From Psychrobacillus glaciei (lineage in GTDB: Bacteria > Bacillota > Bacilli > Bacillales_A > Planococcaceae), in NCBI RefSeq assembly GCF_008973485.1, contig NZ_CP031223.1, positions 2,666,001-2,730,000 of the forward strand: 64,000 bases of DNA, read 5' to 3'. Shown here one piece after another: positions 62,019 to 64,000 of this stretch (position 1 is the stretch's first letter; each line of letters begins with the position of its first letter). The notes under the pieces were generated by a model that was given only the letters and a program-made list of their open reading frames with translations, was not told where the DNA came from and made no database searches. Position numbers and translations under genes: made by a program.

Positions 62019-64000
62019 TTATCCTCGTAGCTCTGCCCCTGCTTGTTCTGCAAGTGCTTTTAACACTTTATTGTGCGCGTTTACTACTTCTTCATCGGTT
62101 AGTGTGCGCTCTGGATCGAAGTACGTTAGTGAGAAAGCAACCGATTTTTTCCCTGGCTCCATTTTTTCTCCTTCGTATAAATCGAATAGATGTACACCTT
62201 TTAGTAATCTTCCACCAGATAATTGGATGATTGCTTGAAGTTCGCCAGCTGCTTTTTCACTGTCTACTACTAGAGCAATATCTCGAGTTATTGATGGGAA
62301 TTTAGAAACTGGCGCATAGTATAATGCATCCACTTCTTTATTTAATACTTTTGCTATATTCATTTCCATTACATATGTTTCTTTCAAATCACGCACTTTT
62401 TGTTCTGATGGGTGTAATTGTCCGATAAGACCAATTTCCTCACCAGCAAGTTTAATCGAAGCAGTGCGTCCTGGATGTAATCCGTCTACTACAGTCCGTT
62501 CAAAAGTAAGTTCATTTGAATGTCCAAGTAGTTCCATTAACCCTTCGACAATTCCTTTTAGTACGAAGAAATCGACTGCTTTTTTCTCGCCTTGCCAGCT
62601 GTGATCTACCCATTTACCTGCTATGACTGCGGCTAAATGTTCTTGTTCATGAGGCAAACCTGATTCTGTTTCTCCTAAGAAAACAGATCCTACTTCATAA
62701 AGAGCTACTGTATCCGCTTGGCGTGCCGTATTGTATGTTACAGCTTCTAGTAAATGTGGTATTAAACTTTGACGAAGGATGCTTCTTTCTTCGCTCATCG
62801 GCATTAATAATTCAGTTACAGGAGCAGTTTCTAATGCGAATTTCTGAGACATTTCTTTTGACGTTAATGAATAAGTGATCGCTTGATAAAGACCTGCACC
62901 TTCCAAGTATGCGCGAACTTGACGACGTTTAGCTTGGTAAGATGTTAGTCCACCCGGCTTAGATTCTCCCACTGGTAGGGTCATTGGAATTTCATCATAT
63001 CCGTACATACGAGCAATTTCTTCCACAATGTCTTCTTCAATTTTAATATCTTGACGGCGAGTCGGGGCTTGAATATATAAGAAACCATTTGCAGCTTGGT
63101 AGTCAAATTTTAATCTAGTTAAAATAGAAGTCATATCTTCTAACGATATTTTCATTCCTAAACGATTATTAATAAAATCAGGAGATACTACTACTTCAGC
63201 AGGTGTTTTATCTAATTCATCAACTAAAACAGAACCAGCTAATACTTCCCCACCAGCAAGCTCAGCAAGAAGACTTGCCGCACGTTCTGCCGCAAGAACA
63301 ACTCGATTTGGATCGACTCCTTTTTCAAAACGAGCACTCGCATCACTGCGTAAGTTATGATCTTTTGACGTTTGACGAACGGATCCACTTGCAAAATATG
63401 CAGACTCAATAACAACAGTCGTTGTTCCATTATGAACTTCTGAATTAGCTCCACCCATTACACCTGCAATTGCAACTGGTTCTTTGCCATTAGTAATGAC
63501 TAAGTGATTCGATTTAAGTGTACGTTCTTGATCATCAAGCGTTACTATTTTTTCCCCTTCATTTGCAAGACGAACGACAATTTCCTTTGTTTCTAGTCGA
63601 TCATAATCGAATGCATGAAGTGGTTGACCGTATTCCATTAAGACATAGTTCGTAACATCGACTACGTTATTATGTGGACGAACACCTGCGGCCATAAGGC
63701 GGTGCTGTAACCAAAGTGGCGATTCTTTTACTACCACATTTTTCACAATTTTTGCTACATACATCGGGTTTTCTTTGATTGTATCTACTCGTAGATTTAA
63801 GTAATCTGATGCTTTTTCATTACTTTCATTATAAGTTACTTCAGGGTATTTCATATCTTCCGATAAAATAGCTCCAACTTCATAAGCTACCCCAAGCATA
63901 CTAAGTGCATCGGCGCGGTTAGGAGTTAAGCCAAGTTCAAGAATGGTATCTTCTAATCCAAGTAGTGAAAGTGCACTTTCCCCAGGTGTTGCTGTTTCTG
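62019..64000 (-). CDS. pheT: phenylalanine-tRNA ligase beta subunit (5' end beyond window)
   Basis: Editing and tRNA-binding subunit of PheRS. The frame continues from an internal ATG at 63899 to the window edge (GLTPNRADALSMLGVAYEVG), so the N-terminal tRNA-binding OB domain lies outside. Visible: the B3/B4 editing domain (HRLMAAGVRPHNNVVDVTNY; GVMGGANSEVHNGT), the B5 domain and the C-terminal FDX-ACB domain (PSITRDIALVVD; GVHLFDLYEGEKMEPGKKS). 660 of about 800 residues are present. Normal neighbour of rnhC in B. subtilis. Confidence 0.95.
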   Translation of the reverse strand, partial: ETATPGESALSLLGLEDTILELGLTPNRADALSMLGVAYEVGAILSEDMKYPEVTYNESNEKASDYLNLRVDTIKENPMYVAKIVKNVVVKESPLWLQHRLMAAGVRPHNNVVDVTNYVLMEYGQPLHAFDYDRLETKEIVVRLANEGEKIVTLDDQERTLKSNHLVITNGKEPVAIAGVMGGANSEVHNGTTTVVIESAYFASGSVRQTSKDHNLRSDASARFEKGVDPNRVVLAAERAASLLAELAGGEVLAGSVLVDELDKTPAEVVVSPDFINNRLGMKISLEDMTSILTRLKFDYQAANGFLYIQAPTRRQDIKIEEDIVEEIARMYGYDEIPMTLPVGESKPGGLTSYQAKRRQVRAYLEGAGLYQAITYSLTSKEMSQKFALETAPVTELLMPMSEERSILRQSLIPHLLEAVTYNTARQADTVALYEVGSVFLGETESGLPHEQEHLAAVIAGKWVDHSWQGEKKAVDFFVLKGIVEGLMELLGHSNELTFERTVVDGLHPGRTASIKLAGEEIGLIGQLHPSEQKVRDLKETYVMEMNIAKVLNKEVDALYYAPVSKFPSITRDIALVVDSEKAAGELQAIIQLSGGRLLKGVHLFDLYEGEKMEPGKKSVAFSLTYFDPERTLTDEEVVNAHNKVLKALAEQAGAELRG

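Overview
This window is low-GC DNA from a spore-forming member of the Bacillales. A GerE homologue shows the sporulation background, and gene order closely follows Bacillus subtilis: ysnB-rdgB-rph-racE-marR-gerE-ysmA-sdhBAC-yslB, then lysC-uvrC-trxA-etfA-etfB-fadB-fadR-lcfA-yshE-mutS2-polX-cvpA-zapA-rnhC, and pheT at the far end. I suspect a Planococcaceae-type genus such as Psychrobacillus or Lysinibacillus, but the sequence alone does not prove the genus.

Region 1 (1-8358) is a divergent cluster encoding reductive pyrimidine catabolism. PreA/PreT reduce uracil or thymine, dihydropyrimidinase opens the ring, an M20-type amidohydrolase releases beta-alanine, a class III aminotransferase makes malonate semialdehyde, and an MmsA/IolA-type dehydrogenase makes acetyl-CoA. 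Region 2 (8388-10000) is a scar: an IS3-type orfA remnant, a tyrosine recombinase broken by an in-frame TGA, tRNA-Arg(TCT), and a MITE-like repeat. Region 3 (10092-37626) is the conserved core. It carries an L-box riboswitch in front of lysC, a visible internal lysC start, FadR boxes on fadR and lcfA, an IS91-like transposase overlapping the 5' end of a zinc-ribbon gene, and a 26-residue membrane peptide gene.

Region 4 (37680-61886) separates rnhC from pheT, which are neighbours in B. subtilis. It contains rpoN with a perfect CcpA cre site in its leader, then a histidine-utilisation island: DUF3100 membrane protein, M20 amidohydrolase, hutH, a PepT-like peptidase, hutI, a frameshifted YjiH-type membrane protein, a polar amino acid ABC importer, hutU, a PAS/AAA+/Fis sigma-54 activator, and a second almost identical hutU. 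Both hutU copies have textbook -24/-12 promoters, and both carry two copies of a GCAGATAAA-type motif about 130 and 210-216 bp upstream. This suggests a self-contained sigma-54 regulon replacing HutP control. No hutG or hutP is visible. Region 4 ends with small accessory genes (a decaying Nudix gene, GrpB, DUF402, a lipoprotein, an MFS transporter) before pheT, which runs off the window.

The most unusual signal outside the genes is a family of structured intergenic repeats. Five copies of element A (about 350-400 bp) fold into a long imperfect hairpin. Its central stem differs in sequence between copies but keeps its pairing. Two copies are fused to a second palindromic element (B), and one copy carries only a deleted B. 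B also occurs alone, with terminal inverted repeats, including once inside the hut operon just upstream of hutH.
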